A stretch of DNA of 64,000 bases, taken from NCBI RefSeq assembly GCF_022712275.1, contig NZ_JALAGU010000011.1:17189-81188 (forward strand), written 5' to 3'. This DNA is from Corynebacterium sp. (lineage in GTDB: Bacteria; Actinomycetota; Actinomycetes; Mycobacteriales; Mycobacteriaceae). The position numbers were made by a program, and so were the translations under genes. Under the pieces are notes generated by a model, which saw only the letters and a program-made list of their open reading frames with translations, had not been told where the DNA came from and ran no database searches. Below, one piece after another: positions 48,975-58,543 of this stretch. Positions within the stretch are counted from its first letter, which is position 1; each line of letters starts with the position of its first letter.

Positions 48975-50066
48975 ATGACTGACACCAGCTCTCTCGCAGC
49001 GTCCACCGATGCCGTCATCCTTGTCGGCGGCAAGGGGACACGCCTGCGTCCGCTGACGAACTCGATCCCCAAGCCGATGTTGCCGGTGGCGGGCTATCCC
49101 TTCCTCCAGCACCTGCTGGCCCGGATCCGTGCCGCCGGCATGACGCACGTGGTGCTGGGGACCTCGTTCAAGGCGGAGGTCTTCGAGGAGTTCTTCGGTG
49201 ACGGCTCTGAGCTCGGACTGGAGATCGAGTACGTCGTCGAGGATGAGCCGCTGGGCACCGGTGGTGGTATCCGCAACGTCTACGACCACCTGCGCCACGA
49301 GCGTGTGATGGTCTTCAACGGCGACGTGCTGGGCGGTACCGACCTCAACGCGGTCCTTCAGACCCATGTCGACCATGACGCCGAAGTGACGCTGCACCTG
49401 CTGCAGGTCGCCGATCCGCGGGCCTTCGGTTGCGTGCCGACGGACGCCGACGGCCGGGTCTCCGCGTTCCTCGAGAAGACCGAGGACCCGCCGACGGACC
49501 AGATCAACGCCGGCTGCTACGTCTTCCAGCGCGACATCATCGGCGAGATCCCGGCAGGCAAGGCCGTCTCCGTCGAGCGGGAGGTATTCCCGTCGCTGCT
49601 GGAGCGTGGCGCCCGGGTGTTCGGCCATGTGGACCAGGCTTACTGGCGGGACCTGGGGACGCCCTCGGACTTCGTCCGCGGCTCCTCGGACCTGGTGCGC
49701 GGGATCGCTCCCTCGCCGCTGGTCGACGGACGCCACGGTGAGTCGCTGGTGGACCCGTCGGCGGCGGTGGCCGGGGGAGCACTGCTGCTCGGTGGCACGG
49801 TCGTTGGCCGTGGCGCGGAGATCGGCGGTGGTGCCCGGGTAGACACCTCCGTGGTACTCGACGGTGTCGTCATCGAGGCCGGCGCGACGGTGGAGCGGTG
49901 TGTCATCGCCGCCGGGGCGCGGATCGGGGCCCGGGCCCATCTGTGCGACGCGGTGATCGGTGAGGGTGCCGTGATCGGTGCGCGCTGTGAGCTTGTCGGT
50001 GGGGCCAGGGTGTGGCCGGGGGTGCAGCTCCCGGACGGTGGTCTGCGCTTCTCCAGCGATATCTAG
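48975..50066 (+). CDS. manC: Mannose-1-phosphate guanylyltransferase
   Basis: Makes GDP-mannose for mannosylated envelope lipids (LM/PIM-like). The 363 residues contain the nucleotidyltransferase signature ILVGGKGTRLRPLTNSIPKP (15-34), VVEDEPLGTGGGIRN, VFNGDVLGG, DINAGCYVFQRDI equivalents and a left-handed beta-helix C-terminus rich in hexapeptides (VVLDGVVIEAGATVERCVIA). Start ATG 48975 has GAAGGAACC upstream. In mycobacteria this gene is called manB or rmlA2. The stop codon is the left end of a short AT palindrome. Confidence 0.92.
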   Translation: MTDTSSLAASTDAVILVGGKGTRLRPLTNSIPKPMLPVAGYPFLQHLLARIRAAGMTHVVLGTSFKAEVFEEFFGDGSELGLEIEYVVEDEPLGTGGGIRNVYDHLRHERVMVFNGDVLGGTDLNAVLQTHVDHDAEVTLHLLQVADPRAFGCVPTDADGRVSAFLEKTEDPPTDQINAGCYVFQRDIIGEIPAGKAVSVEREVFPSLLERGARVFGHVDQAYWRDLGTPSDFVRGSSDLVRGIAPSPLVDGRHGESLVDPSAAVAGGALLLGGTVVGRGAEIGGGARVDTSVVLDGVVIEAGATVERCVIAAGARIGARAHLCDAVIGEGAVIGARCELVGGARVWPGVQLPDGGLRFSSDI

Positions 50067-50077
50067 AAAAATTTCTA
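50064..50077. repeat. AT-rich palindrome at the manC stop
   Basis: TAGAAA-AA-TTTCTA, a six-base inverted repeat whose first three bases are the manC stop codon. Too AT-rich and short for a terminator by itself. Confidence 0.4.
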
Positions 50078-50364
50078 CATGTTGTGGTGCCCGGGCAGAA
50101 TCAAGGGTCGGGAACCCACATGTAGTGGTTAGGGTGCACGAAGCGGTGCTTATGTCGTGGCATGTATCTCTGACACCCCATCACCTTCAGTGAATGCTGT
50201 GACAGTTGTGACTTGTGTGGTGACGGTGCGACGGGGAAGCGGTTGAGGCATGTAATTCCGTATGTGTAATCTCTGGGGGGTACAGATATACGGACGCCCG
50301 ACAATCAGACGTTGTCGATCCGGCGACCGTACCGACGGGGAACGAGCAACCGAAAGGAGGCGGC
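50067..50364. other. 298-base manC-whcD intergenic region
   Basis: It contains an inverted repeat CTACATGT (50075-50082) and ACATGTAG (50118-50125) with a GC-rich loop, possibly ending the manC transcript. Two TGTGAC direct repeats lie at about 50198-50212. The likely whcD promoter is at 50243-50272. The 5' leader of whcD is about 85 nt. No open frame of note. Confidence 0.5.
50243..50272 (+). promoter_or_regulatory. Probable whcD promoter (TTGAGG, 18 nt, TAATCT)
   Basis: -35 TTGAGG at 50243-50248 and -10 TAATCT at 50267-50272 with an 18-base spacer, about 90 bases upstream of the whcD GTG. One of the few genes here with a proper -35 and a leader. Confidence 0.4.
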
Positions 50365-50718
50365 GTGGACGACAGGCATGACGGATACCGCGACGCTGAT
50401 CCTGAAGAGTTCCCTGCTTCGCTGTCAGACGGCTCTGCGGCGGTGGATCCCGGACGTTCCGACCTCACGTCGGACTTCGACGAGTTCTACGACAAGGTCA
50501 TCCAGGAGTGGCAGGAACAGGCGCTGTGCGCCCAGACCGACCCTGAGGCCTTCTTCCCCGAGAAGGGCGGCTCCACCCGCGAGGCCAAGCGTATCTGCCG
50601 CGCCTGCGGTGTGCGTGACGAGTGCCTCGAGTACGCCCTCGAGCATGACGAGCGCTTCGGAATCTGGGGCGGGCTGTCCGAGCGTGAGCGGCGTCGCCTG
50701 AAGAAACGGCTCGGCTGA
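50365..50718 (+). CDS. whcD: WhiB-family iron-sulfur regulator (WhiB2/WhcD)
   Basis: Actinobacterial [4Fe-4S] transcription partner controlling septation and growth. The 117-residue protein has the four cluster cysteines Cys55, Cys78, Cys81 and Cys87 (LCAQTDPEAFFP, then ICRACGVRDECLEYAL). The G-[V/I]-W-G-G turn GIWGGLSERERRRLKK, the basic DNA-contact tail, follows. Start GTG 50365 is preceded by AAAGGAGG, the best ribosome site in the window. The N-terminal 45 residues are an acidic extension. It matches the location of whiB2 near manB in M. tuberculosis. Confidence 0.94.
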   Translation: MDDRHDGYRDADPEEFPASLSDGSAAVDPGRSDLTSDFDEFYDKVIQEWQEQALCAQTDPEAFFPEKGGSTREAKRICRACGVRDECLEYALEHDERFGIWGGLSERERRRLKKRLG

Positions 50719-50721
50719 CAT

Positions 50722-50740
50722 CCCGGTTGGGGGAACCGGG
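50722..50740. terminator. Bidirectional terminator between whcD and the Rv3259-type gene
   Basis: CCCGGTT-GGGGG-AACCGGG, seven-base stem in the 25-base gap between two convergent genes. No T tract, but the position is typical. Confidence 0.55.
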
Positions 50741-50743
50741 GAG

Positions 50744-51277
50744 TCACTCCCAGTCGAAGCGCGGGTCCACCGTTTCCGGGGACACGTTGAGGTACGTCGC
50801 GACCAGGCTGGCGATGACGAACCGCAGCCAGTTCTCCAGCTCCACCCGGTCGCGGGACCGTTGTTCGACCGGACGTCGGAACACGATGAGCCGCGGACGT
50901 GTCGGCGTCCCCTCCTCGTCGACCCCTACCGGGACGAGGCGTCCCAGTGGCACCGGACCATCGGCGGCGACTTCGTCGGACCACTGCGAGACCGAGGCGT
51001 CCATCCTCATCCGGGGGATCATGTCCACGGCGATGTCGAGCCCGTCGAGCCGGTCACCGAACCGGTCGAGGACGTCGGCGTAGACGTCGAGGACCGCCCC
51101 GTCGAACTGCTCGGCACGGGTGCGGTGCCTCGGCAGGTCCGGCATGAGGACGCCCCGCAGGCCCCGTCCGCGCGGATCGCGGTGTGCGGCGGGCACGGCG
51201 CCGAACCCGGAGGCGTCGCGCTGCCGCCCTGCCTCTGTACCCGCACCCGTACCCGGTGATGTGCCTGCTCCTGTCAT
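50744..51277 (-). CDS. Metallopeptidase-like (zincin_1/DUF1025) family protein without HExxH
   Basis: A 177-residue protein in the place of M. tuberculosis Rv3259 next to whiB2. The core (about 55-177) shows FDGAVLDVYADVLDRFGDRL, LGRLVPVG, RPRLIVFRRPVEQRSRD and a C-terminal ATYLNVSPETVDPRFDWE. Relatives annotated as metallopeptidases carry HExxH; here the equivalent helix reads VELENWLRFVIASLVATYLN with no zinc ligands, so it is unlikely to be a peptidase. ATG at 51277 is fixed by TAGGAT 7 nt upstream; the N-terminal 45 residues are low-complexity. Confidence 0.8.
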   Translation of the reverse strand: MTGAGTSPGTGAGTEAGRQRDASGFGAVPAAHRDPRGRGLRGVLMPDLPRHRTRAEQFDGAVLDVYADVLDRFGDRLDGLDIAVDMIPRMRMDASVSQWSDEVAADGPVPLGRLVPVGVDEEGTPTRPRLIVFRRPVEQRSRDRVELENWLRFVIASLVATYLNVSPETVDPRFDWE

Positions 51278-51284
51278 GGCACCG

Positions 51285-51290
51285 ATCCTA
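51285..51290 (-). promoter_or_regulatory. -10 element TAGGAT for the 50744-51277 gene (leaderless)
   Basis: TAGGAT on the minus strand ends 7 nt before ATG 51277. Confidence 0.5.
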
Positions 51291-51364
51291 ACCCTGGGGC
51301 CACCGGACCACGGTGTACGCCACGCGCCCCGGCACCGGTCCGGCACAGGACCGGCGCAGGGGGC

Positions 51365-51370
51365 TAAAAT
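51365..51370 (+). promoter_or_regulatory. -10 element TAAAAT for the DUF3499 gene (leaderless)
   Basis: TAAAAT ends 7 nt before the GTG at 51378; the strongest match to the corynebacterial -10 consensus in the window. Confidence 0.6.
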
Positions 51371-51377
51371 AGCCTCC

Positions 51378-51860
51378 GTGACTGACTACCGACAGTGCTC
51401 CAGGCCAGGATGCAGTACCCCGGCCGTGGCGACCCTGCGCTACAACTACCGGGCGAGCCGCGCGACCGTTACTGTGCTGGGCCCCGGCGGGGACCCGCAC
51501 AGCTGGGACCTCTGCAGCCGACATGTTTCCCGCCTCACCGTCCCTGAAGGCTGGGACCTGGTCCGTGAGGACCATGCCGCTGCAGGCCTGACAGACCCCT
51601 TCGGCGACGACGTCACTGACTCGAGCGATTTCACTGACGAGGAGATGCAGGTCCTCGCCGAGGCGATGGAGGCGGTGGGTGAGGCCGGCGCCGACCCCGA
51701 GGCCGCTACCGTCCCCGGCGTCATCGACCCTCCGGTCCCCGCCGGGACCATTGTCCGCCGGGAGGACCTGCCCCGACCCAGTGGTCACCATCCGTCGCGC
51801 GGAAATCTCCCGCGTCGGACCCCGGCCCGCCATCTCCACGCGGTCCGGGACGCAGACTGA
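51378..51860 (+). CDS. DUF3499 family protein
   Basis: A 160-residue protein of the actinobacterial DUF3499 family (M. tuberculosis Rv3258c position). The N-terminal zinc-like motif CSRPGCSTPAVATLRYNY (residues 8-25) and WDLCSRHVSRLTVPEGWDLV near 45-65 give a four-ligand C/H set. The remaining half is acidic and then basic. Function unknown; conservation next to manB suggests an envelope-related role. Start GTG 51378 is leaderless. Confidence 0.88.
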   Translation: MTDYRQCSRPGCSTPAVATLRYNYRASRATVTVLGPGGDPHSWDLCSRHVSRLTVPEGWDLVREDHAAAGLTDPFGDDVTDSSDFTDEEMQVLAEAMEAVGEAGADPEAATVPGVIDPPVPAGTIVRREDLPRPSGHHPSRGNLPRRTPARHLHAVRDAD

Positions 51861-51931
51861 TACTCCACCGGGTTTTCCCGGACACCCCTCTTCCTCACCG
51901 TTGATCCCCAGAACCCAAGGAGTTACCTCCC

Positions 51932-53320
51932 ATGACGTCACCAACCCCGTCCTCCCGCACCAGAGAGTCGCTGAGCAGCGTCGTGAAGGCCTACGACGTG
52001 CGCGGCGTGGTCGGTGAGGGTATCGACGCCGACCTCGTCCGCGACACCGGAGCAGCCTTCGGCCACCTCATGCGTGGCGAAGGTGCGACGACCGTGGTCA
52101 TCGGCCACGACATGCGTCCCAGCTCCCCGGACCTCTCCGCCGCTTTCGCCGCCGGCGTGATCTCCCAGGGCCTCGACGCCGTCGAGCTGGGGCTGACCTC
52201 GACCGATGAGCTCTACTACGCCGCCGGTTCACTGGACTGCCCCGGTGCGATGTTCACTGCGTCCCACAACCCGGCTAAGTACAACGGCATCAAGATGTGC
52301 CGTTCCGGGGCCCGCCCGGTCGGCCAGGACACCGGTCTGTCAGAGATCGTCGACATGCTCGTCGAGGGTGTTCCCGCCTACGACGGCACACCCGGCACCG
52401 TCGGCAGCCGCGACGTCCTCACCGACTACGCGGACTACCTCAAGACGCTGGTGCCGCTCGACGGCATCCGTCCGCTGACCGTGACCGTGGACGCCGGCAA
52501 CGGCATGGGCGGCCTGACCGCTCCGGCCGTTCTCGGCACCGAGTCCGCGCTGACCCTCCACGATCTCTTCTTCGAGCTCGACGGAACCTTCCCCAACCAC
52601 GAGGCCAACCCACTGGACCCGAAGAACATCGTGGACCTGCAGAAGTTCACCGTCGAGAAGGGTGCGGACATCGGTGTCGCCTTCGACGGGGACGCAGACC
52701 GCTGCTTCATCGTGGACGAGAAGGGCGACGCCGTCAGCCCGTCGGCCATCTGCTGCATGATCGCCGAGCGCTACCTGGCGCAGCACCCGGGCGCGACGAT
52801 CATCCACAACCTCATCACCTCCAAGGCGGTACCGGAGCTGGTCACCGAGCTCGGAGGCAAGCCCGTCCGTACCCGTGTCGGCCATTCCTTCATCAAGGCA
52901 CAGATGGCCGAGGAGGACGCCGTCTTCGGTGGCGAACACTCCGCCCACTACTATTTCTCCGATTTCTTCAACGCGGATTCAGGAATGATCGCCGCCCTCC
53001 ACGTCCTCGCCACCCTCGGTGCCCAGGACAAGCCGCTGTCGGAGCTGAAGCAGGCCTACTCGCGCTACGAAGCCTCCGGCGAGATCAACTCCGAGGTGGC
53101 GGACCAGGCAGGACGCACCGCAGCGGTCGTCGAGGCCTTCACCGACGAGACCGCGTCCACCAATGACCTCGACGGCGTGACCGTCGAGCTCAGTGACGGC
53201 TCCTGGTTCAACATCCGTGCCTCGAACACCGAGCCGCTGCTGCGTCTCAATGTCGAGGCGCCGACCGGCGAGCGCATCACCGAGATCGTCGACAAGGCGC
53301 TCTCGGTCATCCGGGCGTGA
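51932..53320 (+). CDS. manB: Phosphomannomutase
   Basis: Converts mannose-6-phosphate to mannose-1-phosphate for GDP-mannose. The 462-residue enzyme has AYDVRGVVGEGID (20-32), the phosphoserine loop FTASHNPAKYNGIKMC, metal loop FDGDADRCFIVDEKG, sugar loop GGEHSAHYYF and phosphate loop RASNTEPLLRLNVEA. ATG 51932 has AAGGAG upstream. Followed at 20 bases by manA. The TobH-like gene found between these two in M. tuberculosis and C. glutamicum is absent. Confidence 0.96.
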   Translation: MTSPTPSSRTRESLSSVVKAYDVRGVVGEGIDADLVRDTGAAFGHLMRGEGATTVVIGHDMRPSSPDLSAAFAAGVISQGLDAVELGLTSTDELYYAAGSLDCPGAMFTASHNPAKYNGIKMCRSGARPVGQDTGLSEIVDMLVEGVPAYDGTPGTVGSRDVLTDYADYLKTLVPLDGIRPLTVTVDAGNGMGGLTAPAVLGTESALTLHDLFFELDGTFPNHEANPLDPKNIVDLQKFTVEKGADIGVAFDGDADRCFIVDEKGDAVSPSAICCMIAERYLAQHPGATIIHNLITSKAVPELVTELGGKPVRTRVGHSFIKAQMAEEDAVFGGEHSAHYYFSDFFNADSGMIAALHVLATLGAQDKPLSELKQAYSRYEASGEINSEVADQAGRTAAVVEAFTDETASTNDLDGVTVELSDGSWFNIRASNTEPLLRLNVEAPTGERITEIVDKALSVIRA

Positions 53321-53340
53321 GGTAGGAGACACCCATCCCT

Positions 53341-54573
53341 GTGACATCGCAGACACCAGACACCGAGGCGCACCCGCTCCTCATCGACGGCACCGTCCGG
53401 CACTACGCCTGGGGTTCCCGGACGGCCCTGGCCGAGCTCACCGGCCGTCCGCTGCCGACCGAACATCCGGAGGCGGAGATGTGGTTCGGGGCGCACCCGG
53501 CTGCACCGTCCGTCGTCTCCGGGGACACCCGGACGCTGTTTGACGTCATCTCCGGTGACCCTGAGGGGCAGTTGGGGGCTGACCGCTCAAGCGACCGGCT
53601 CCCGTTCCTCATCAAACTGCTCGCCGCCGATCAGGCGCTGAGTCTGCAGGCGCACCCGACGAAGAAGCAGGCCGAAGAGGGTTTCGCCCGCGAGAACGCC
53701 GGGGGGGTGCCCCTGGGGGCGTCGCACCGGAACTACAAGGACGACAACCACAAGCCTGAACTGCTCGTCGCACTGACCCGATTCGAGGCACTCGCCGGTT
53801 TCCGCCCACTGGGCCGGACCCGCGAACTCCTCGGTGCCCTGGACGTGCCCGATCTGTCGCACACCACGTCACTACTGGGGTCCGGTGACGACGCCGAGGA
53901 CCTCCGTGCCCTGGTGACGACCTGGATCACCCTTCCGTCGGCGACGAAGCGGGATCTCGTCGCCGCGACCGCCGTCGAGTGCCGTCGGCTGGCGGCCCAG
54001 GTGGACGCCGGGGATGCACCCGACTGGATGCGCGGTCCGACCCGGATCGCCGCCGAGCTCGCTGAGCAGTACCCGGGTGATTCCGGCGTGCTGATCTCTC
54101 TGCTGCTCAACCATGTGGTCCTGGAGCCCGGACAGGCGTTGTTCCTCGCCGCCGGCAAGCTGCACGCCTACCTGCACGGTACGGGCGTGGAGATCATGGC
54201 GAACTCCGACAACGTGCTGCGTGGCGGCCTCACCACCAAGCACATCGACGTGCCGGAACTGATGCGCGTCATGGACTTCGCGCCGGTCGTCGACCCGGTG
54301 TGCCCGCGGGACGTGGACGGTCAGTTCGACGTCCCGGTGCCCGACTTCGCCCTGCGCGAGGTCGATGACGGGCAGGTCGCCCCGGTTGCCGGCCCGGCGG
54401 TCGTGCTGGTGGGTGCCGGTGGGGCTGAGTTGTCCGGCGCCGAAGGCTCCGATTCCAGTGGTTCGGCCCCGACCCGGCTGCGTCCGGGAGAGGCGGTGTG
54501 GGTCCCTTCGGCGACGGGAGGTGACCTGCAGGTCACCTCGTTGGGCCGCACCTTCATCGCAACGGCAGGCTGA
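53341..54573 (+). CDS. manA: Mannose-6-phosphate isomerase (type I)
   Basis: Links fructose-6-phosphate to mannose metabolism. The 410-residue cupin enzyme contains the N-terminal HYAWGSRTALAEL, the QAHPTKKQAEEGFARE zinc region, DDNHKPELLVALTRFEALAGF with zinc ligands, GQALFLAAGKLHAYLHGTGVEIMANSDNVLRGGLT and the IDVPELMRVMDF tail. GTG 53341 has GGAG eleven bases upstream. With manB and manC it completes the route to GDP-mannose. Confidence 0.96.
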   Translation: MTSQTPDTEAHPLLIDGTVRHYAWGSRTALAELTGRPLPTEHPEAEMWFGAHPAAPSVVSGDTRTLFDVISGDPEGQLGADRSSDRLPFLIKLLAADQALSLQAHPTKKQAEEGFARENAGGVPLGASHRNYKDDNHKPELLVALTRFEALAGFRPLGRTRELLGALDVPDLSHTTSLLGSGDDAEDLRALVTTWITLPSATKRDLVAATAVECRRLAAQVDAGDAPDWMRGPTRIAAELAEQYPGDSGVLISLLLNHVVLEPGQALFLAAGKLHAYLHGTGVEIMANSDNVLRGGLTTKHIDVPELMRVMDFAPVVDPVCPRDVDGQFDVPVPDFALREVDDGQVAPVAGPAVVLVGAGGAELSGAEGSDSSGSAPTRLRPGEAVWVPSATGGDLQVTSLGRTFIATAG

Positions 54574-54624
54574 CTGCCGGTCTGACCGGCGTTGCGGTCG
54601 GGGCGGTGTCCCCCGGTACGACAG

Positions 54625-54660
54625 CGGGCCGGCGCGCGGGTGCTCCTGCGGACCGGCCCG
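54625..54660. terminator. Hairpin between manA and the convergent proline-rich gene
   Basis: CGGGCCGG (54625-54632) pairs with CCGGCCCG (54653-54660), with further CGC/GCG pairing inside. A shorter GCCGGT-CTG-ACCGGC hairpin lies at 54576-54590. Probably a bidirectional terminator for the convergent pair. Confidence 0.45.
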
Positions 54661-54683
54661 AGAGGCGTTGTCCGTCGTTGTCT

Positions 54684-55502
54684 CTAGTCGCTGTCGTCGG
54701 TGAGCTCGGTCGGCTCGGTCGGCTCGGTCGGCTCGGTCGGCTCGGACTGCCGGGACGTGGAGGTGGCGGAGGCGGCGCCGACGGAGTTCGTGGACTCCGC
54801 TGCTCCGGTGGCGGCATTGCCAGTGCCCCCCGCGCCGGCGCTCTCCGTGGTCTGGCCGGAATTCTCGTCTTCGGTGGGCTCCGAGGTGCTCTCCTCGGTC
54901 GAGGAGCCACCGTTGTGGTCCGGGAAATCGGGGAGGTCCGGCAGCGACGGCAACTCGGGAAGCGACGGGTCCTCCGGGGAGGGGTTCTCGTCGGTGGTGT
55001 CCGTAGCAGTCTCGTCGCCGGGGTTCTGAGGCACGGGTTCCGGGGCCGGGACGACCGGGTCGATACTGTCTCCGCCGTTCCACGCGTTCGGCGGGAGGTA
55101 CGGGTCTTCGCTGAGCGGGGCGACGCCACCGATGGTCACCGGCGGAGGCGTGACCTCCGACGGAGTGGAGGTGCGTGGTGCCGGTGTGCCGGACTCGTCG
55201 GTCCGGGTGGCACGCAGCGACGTGTCCACCGAAGCGTCGACGACCGCGCTGTCTCCGGCATTGTTGTCTGCCGGGACAGCATTACGCCAGGTGCCGAAGC
55301 CGACGGCGAGGGCTGCGACGAGTCCGACGACCGCGAAGCGGGCGATCGCACGGTTGCCACGACGGGCGGCCAGTGCCTCGGTCCGCAGCAGCTCTTCGTG
55401 GTGGGCGGTGGACGGGTCGGCCATGGCGTCCACCGCCCCGGTACCTGACTGGTCCGGTGTAAGGGCGTAACCACCGTCGGGTGTCTGGGGATCGGTCGAC
55501 AT
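54684..55502 (-). CDS. Single-pass membrane protein with Pro/Ser/Thr/Glu-rich exterior
   Basis: A 272-residue protein with a cytoplasmic N-terminus (1-52), one membrane helix (about 55-71, FAVVGLVAALAVGFG) and a long unstructured exterior. The exterior contains VTIGGVAPLSEDPYLPPNAW, then Pro/Glu/Ser/Thr-rich sequence with a C-terminal TEPTEP repeat coded by four 9-bp units at 54705-54740. Looks like a membrane-anchored wall-spanning stalk. No domain recognised. Its promoter region (55503-55812) carries several repeats. Confidence 0.75.
   Translation of the reverse strand: MSTDPQTPDGGYALTPDQSGTGAVDAMADPSTAHHEELLRTEALAARRGNRAIARFAVVGLVAALAVGFGTWRNAVPADNNAGDSAVVDASVDTSLRATRTDESGTPAPRTSTPSEVTPPPVTIGGVAPLSEDPYLPPNAWNGGDSIDPVVPAPEPVPQNPGDETATDTTDENPSPEDPSLPELPSLPDLPDFPDHNGGSSTEESTSEPTEDENSGQTTESAGAGGTGNAATGAAESTNSVGAASATSTSRQSEPTEPTEPTEPTELTDDSD
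54705..54740 (-). repeat. 9-bp tandem repeat (4 units) coding for TEP repeats
   Basis: Four exact copies of CTCGGTCGG (plus-strand reading), in frame with the TEPTEPTEP tail of the 54684-55502 gene. Confidence 0.85.
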
Positions 55503-55812
55503 GATCCTCGGTCACTCTCCTCTCGGGGTACGCCCCCGGGGTGGGAACGGCGGCTACGTCACTTCTCAAAAGTCACGAACAGGTTACGATATGGACTACC
55601 GTATCACGAACTTTTGGCTGGTCGCCGTCCGCATTTGTGAATTTCGCCACACCTTCTGTCACTTGCGGGGGGCAAAACGTTACCGGACCGTGATCGCGAG
55701 GGGATACCCGTCCGCACCGGTCCGTCGCTATTCTGGGCCGGTACAGCGGTACGCGGTGACCGACCGGTCACCGGTACTCCAGCGATGTTTCCCGCAGAGA
55801 AAGGCATCGTCG
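55503..55812. promoter_or_regulatory. 310-base divergent intergenic region with repeats and a GlxR-like site
   Basis: It lies between two divergent genes (54684-55502 minus; 55813-56190 plus). TCACGAAC occurs twice (55573-55580, 55604-55611), flanking an imperfect inverted repeat GATATGG/CCGTATC. TGTGAATTTCGCCACA at 55636-55651 matches the GlxR consensus with one mismatch. It is notably AT-richer than its surroundings. No additional gene is seen. Confidence 0.5.
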
Positions 55813-56190
55813 ATGAGCAGCTGGGATGAGACCATCTTCGCCGACGACAGCAGTACCGATTTCCTCACCGAGTGCGATGACGTGGCCGACGACGACCGCG
55901 AGCTTGTCCTTGCGCTGCAGGACGCCTGCACCGTCGCCCTCAACCACGCGTCCCCCGGGGACACCGACCACACCACCGGGCTCTGTGCCGCCACCGTGGC
56001 CGCTGTCTGGGCAGGTGCCCCGTTCACCGCGTCCGACATCGTCGACGAGCACCCCTTGATCCGTACCCGGATCGGTGACTGCCCGGAGAGTCTGCAGGAA
56101 GTCGCCCTCCAGGTCCTGGACGGACACCTGGAACGTCTGGGGGAGGACGCCCCGGACGGCCTGGAGACCTGTGTCGAGGCACTGAGCTGA
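55813..56190 (+). CDS. Conserved hypothetical small acidic helical protein
   Basis: A 125-residue, strongly acidic, mostly helical protein with three cysteines (CDDVADDDRE, DACTVALNHA, LCAATVAAVW) and no membrane segment or signal peptide. The sequence pattern (DETIFADD near the start; GDCPESLQEVALQVLDGHLE near the end) resembles small immunity-type or DUF4259-like proteins, but I cannot assign it. ATG 55813 lies in the expected place upstream of sahH, with weak AGAAAGG upstream. Position before sahH is shared with C. glutamicum. Confidence 0.7.
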   Translation: MSSWDETIFADDSSTDFLTECDDVADDDRELVLALQDACTVALNHASPGDTDHTTGLCAATVAAVWAGAPFTASDIVDEHPLIRTRIGDCPESLQEVALQVLDGHLERLGEDAPDGLETCVEALS

Positions 56191-56298
56191 CGTCGCGGCG
56201 GCCGCAGGCGGCGACCTACGGGCAACACCGTGGTCGGGCCGCGCTAGGGTGGATGGAGTTGTCTGATAAACCCCGCCCTATGAAGGAGCACTCCACCC

Positions 56299-57812
<1,514 letters not shown>

Positions 57813-57813
<1 letters not shown>

Positions 57814-58505
57814 TGATCATCGCGTTCGAAGGCATCGACGGCGCCGGTAAGAACACCGTCGTCACCGCACTGGAGGCCGAGCTCATCGCCCGGGAGATCC
57901 CGGTCGCCCGGCTGTCCTTCCCCCGCTACGAGACGTCGGTCCACGCGCAGCTCGCCTCGGCGGCGCTGCACGGTGACATGGGTGACCTCGTCGACTCCGC
58001 CTACGGCATGGCGACCCTGTTCGCCCTCGACCGGGCGGAGGTCGCCGCCGAGCTGAGCGGCTTCGACGAGGACGGCTACGTGGTGCTGCTGGACCGCTGG
58101 GTCGCCTCGAATGCGGCGTACTCCGCGGCGCGGCTGTCCCAGGACGCCGTGTCCGGGGCGGGTCCGGGCAGTGAGCCTTCCGAGGTCGTCGCCTGGGTCG
58201 ATGACCTGGAGTTCACGCAGCTCGGCATCCCGGTGCCCGACCTGCAGGTCCTCGTCGACGTCCCGGACGAGGTGTCGGCGGAACGCGTCGCCGTCCGCGC
58301 CGAGGAGAACTCCGACCGCGGGGTGGACGCCTATGAGGCCGACGGCGGGCTCCAGGCCCGGACGCTGGCGGTCTACCGGGCCCTGGCCGGTGCGCAGTGG
58401 AGCTCTCCGTGGCTGGTGCTGGACAACAGCGGCGACCGGTCGGCTCTGGATGAGCAGCTCGCCGAGCTCGCCGATGCCGTGGCGGAGGCGGTCTCCGAGG
58501 GCTGA
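57813..58505 (+). CDS. tmk: Thymidylate kinase
   Basis: Phosphorylates dTMP to dTDP. The 230-residue enzyme begins IIAFEGIDGAGKNTVV (P-loop 5-15, with Asn where most have Ser/Thr after the Lys, as in mycobacteria). It has the DR motif LLDRWVASNAAYSAARL and FPRYETSVHAQLASAALHGD. The C-terminal lid is short. Starts within the sahH stop codon. Followed by mtrA after 38 bases. Confidence 0.94.
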
Positions 58506-58527
58506 GACACCCCGGAACCGCAGCGTG

Positions 58528-58536
58528 TGACAGACT
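58528..58536 (+). promoter_or_regulatory. Extended -10-like TGACAGACT before mtrA
   Basis: TGA-CAGACT followed by 7 nt and the mtrA ATG at 58544. The same nine bases precede the CrtI-like oxidoreductase gene on the other strand (14842-14850). Confidence 0.4.
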
Positions 58537-58543
58537 GTTCACC

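Noticed and set aside
56230..56298. McbR (TAGAC-N6-GTCTA) operator upstream of sahH
   Set aside because: GTCTG is present but the paired TAGAC half-site is not found at the right spacing.
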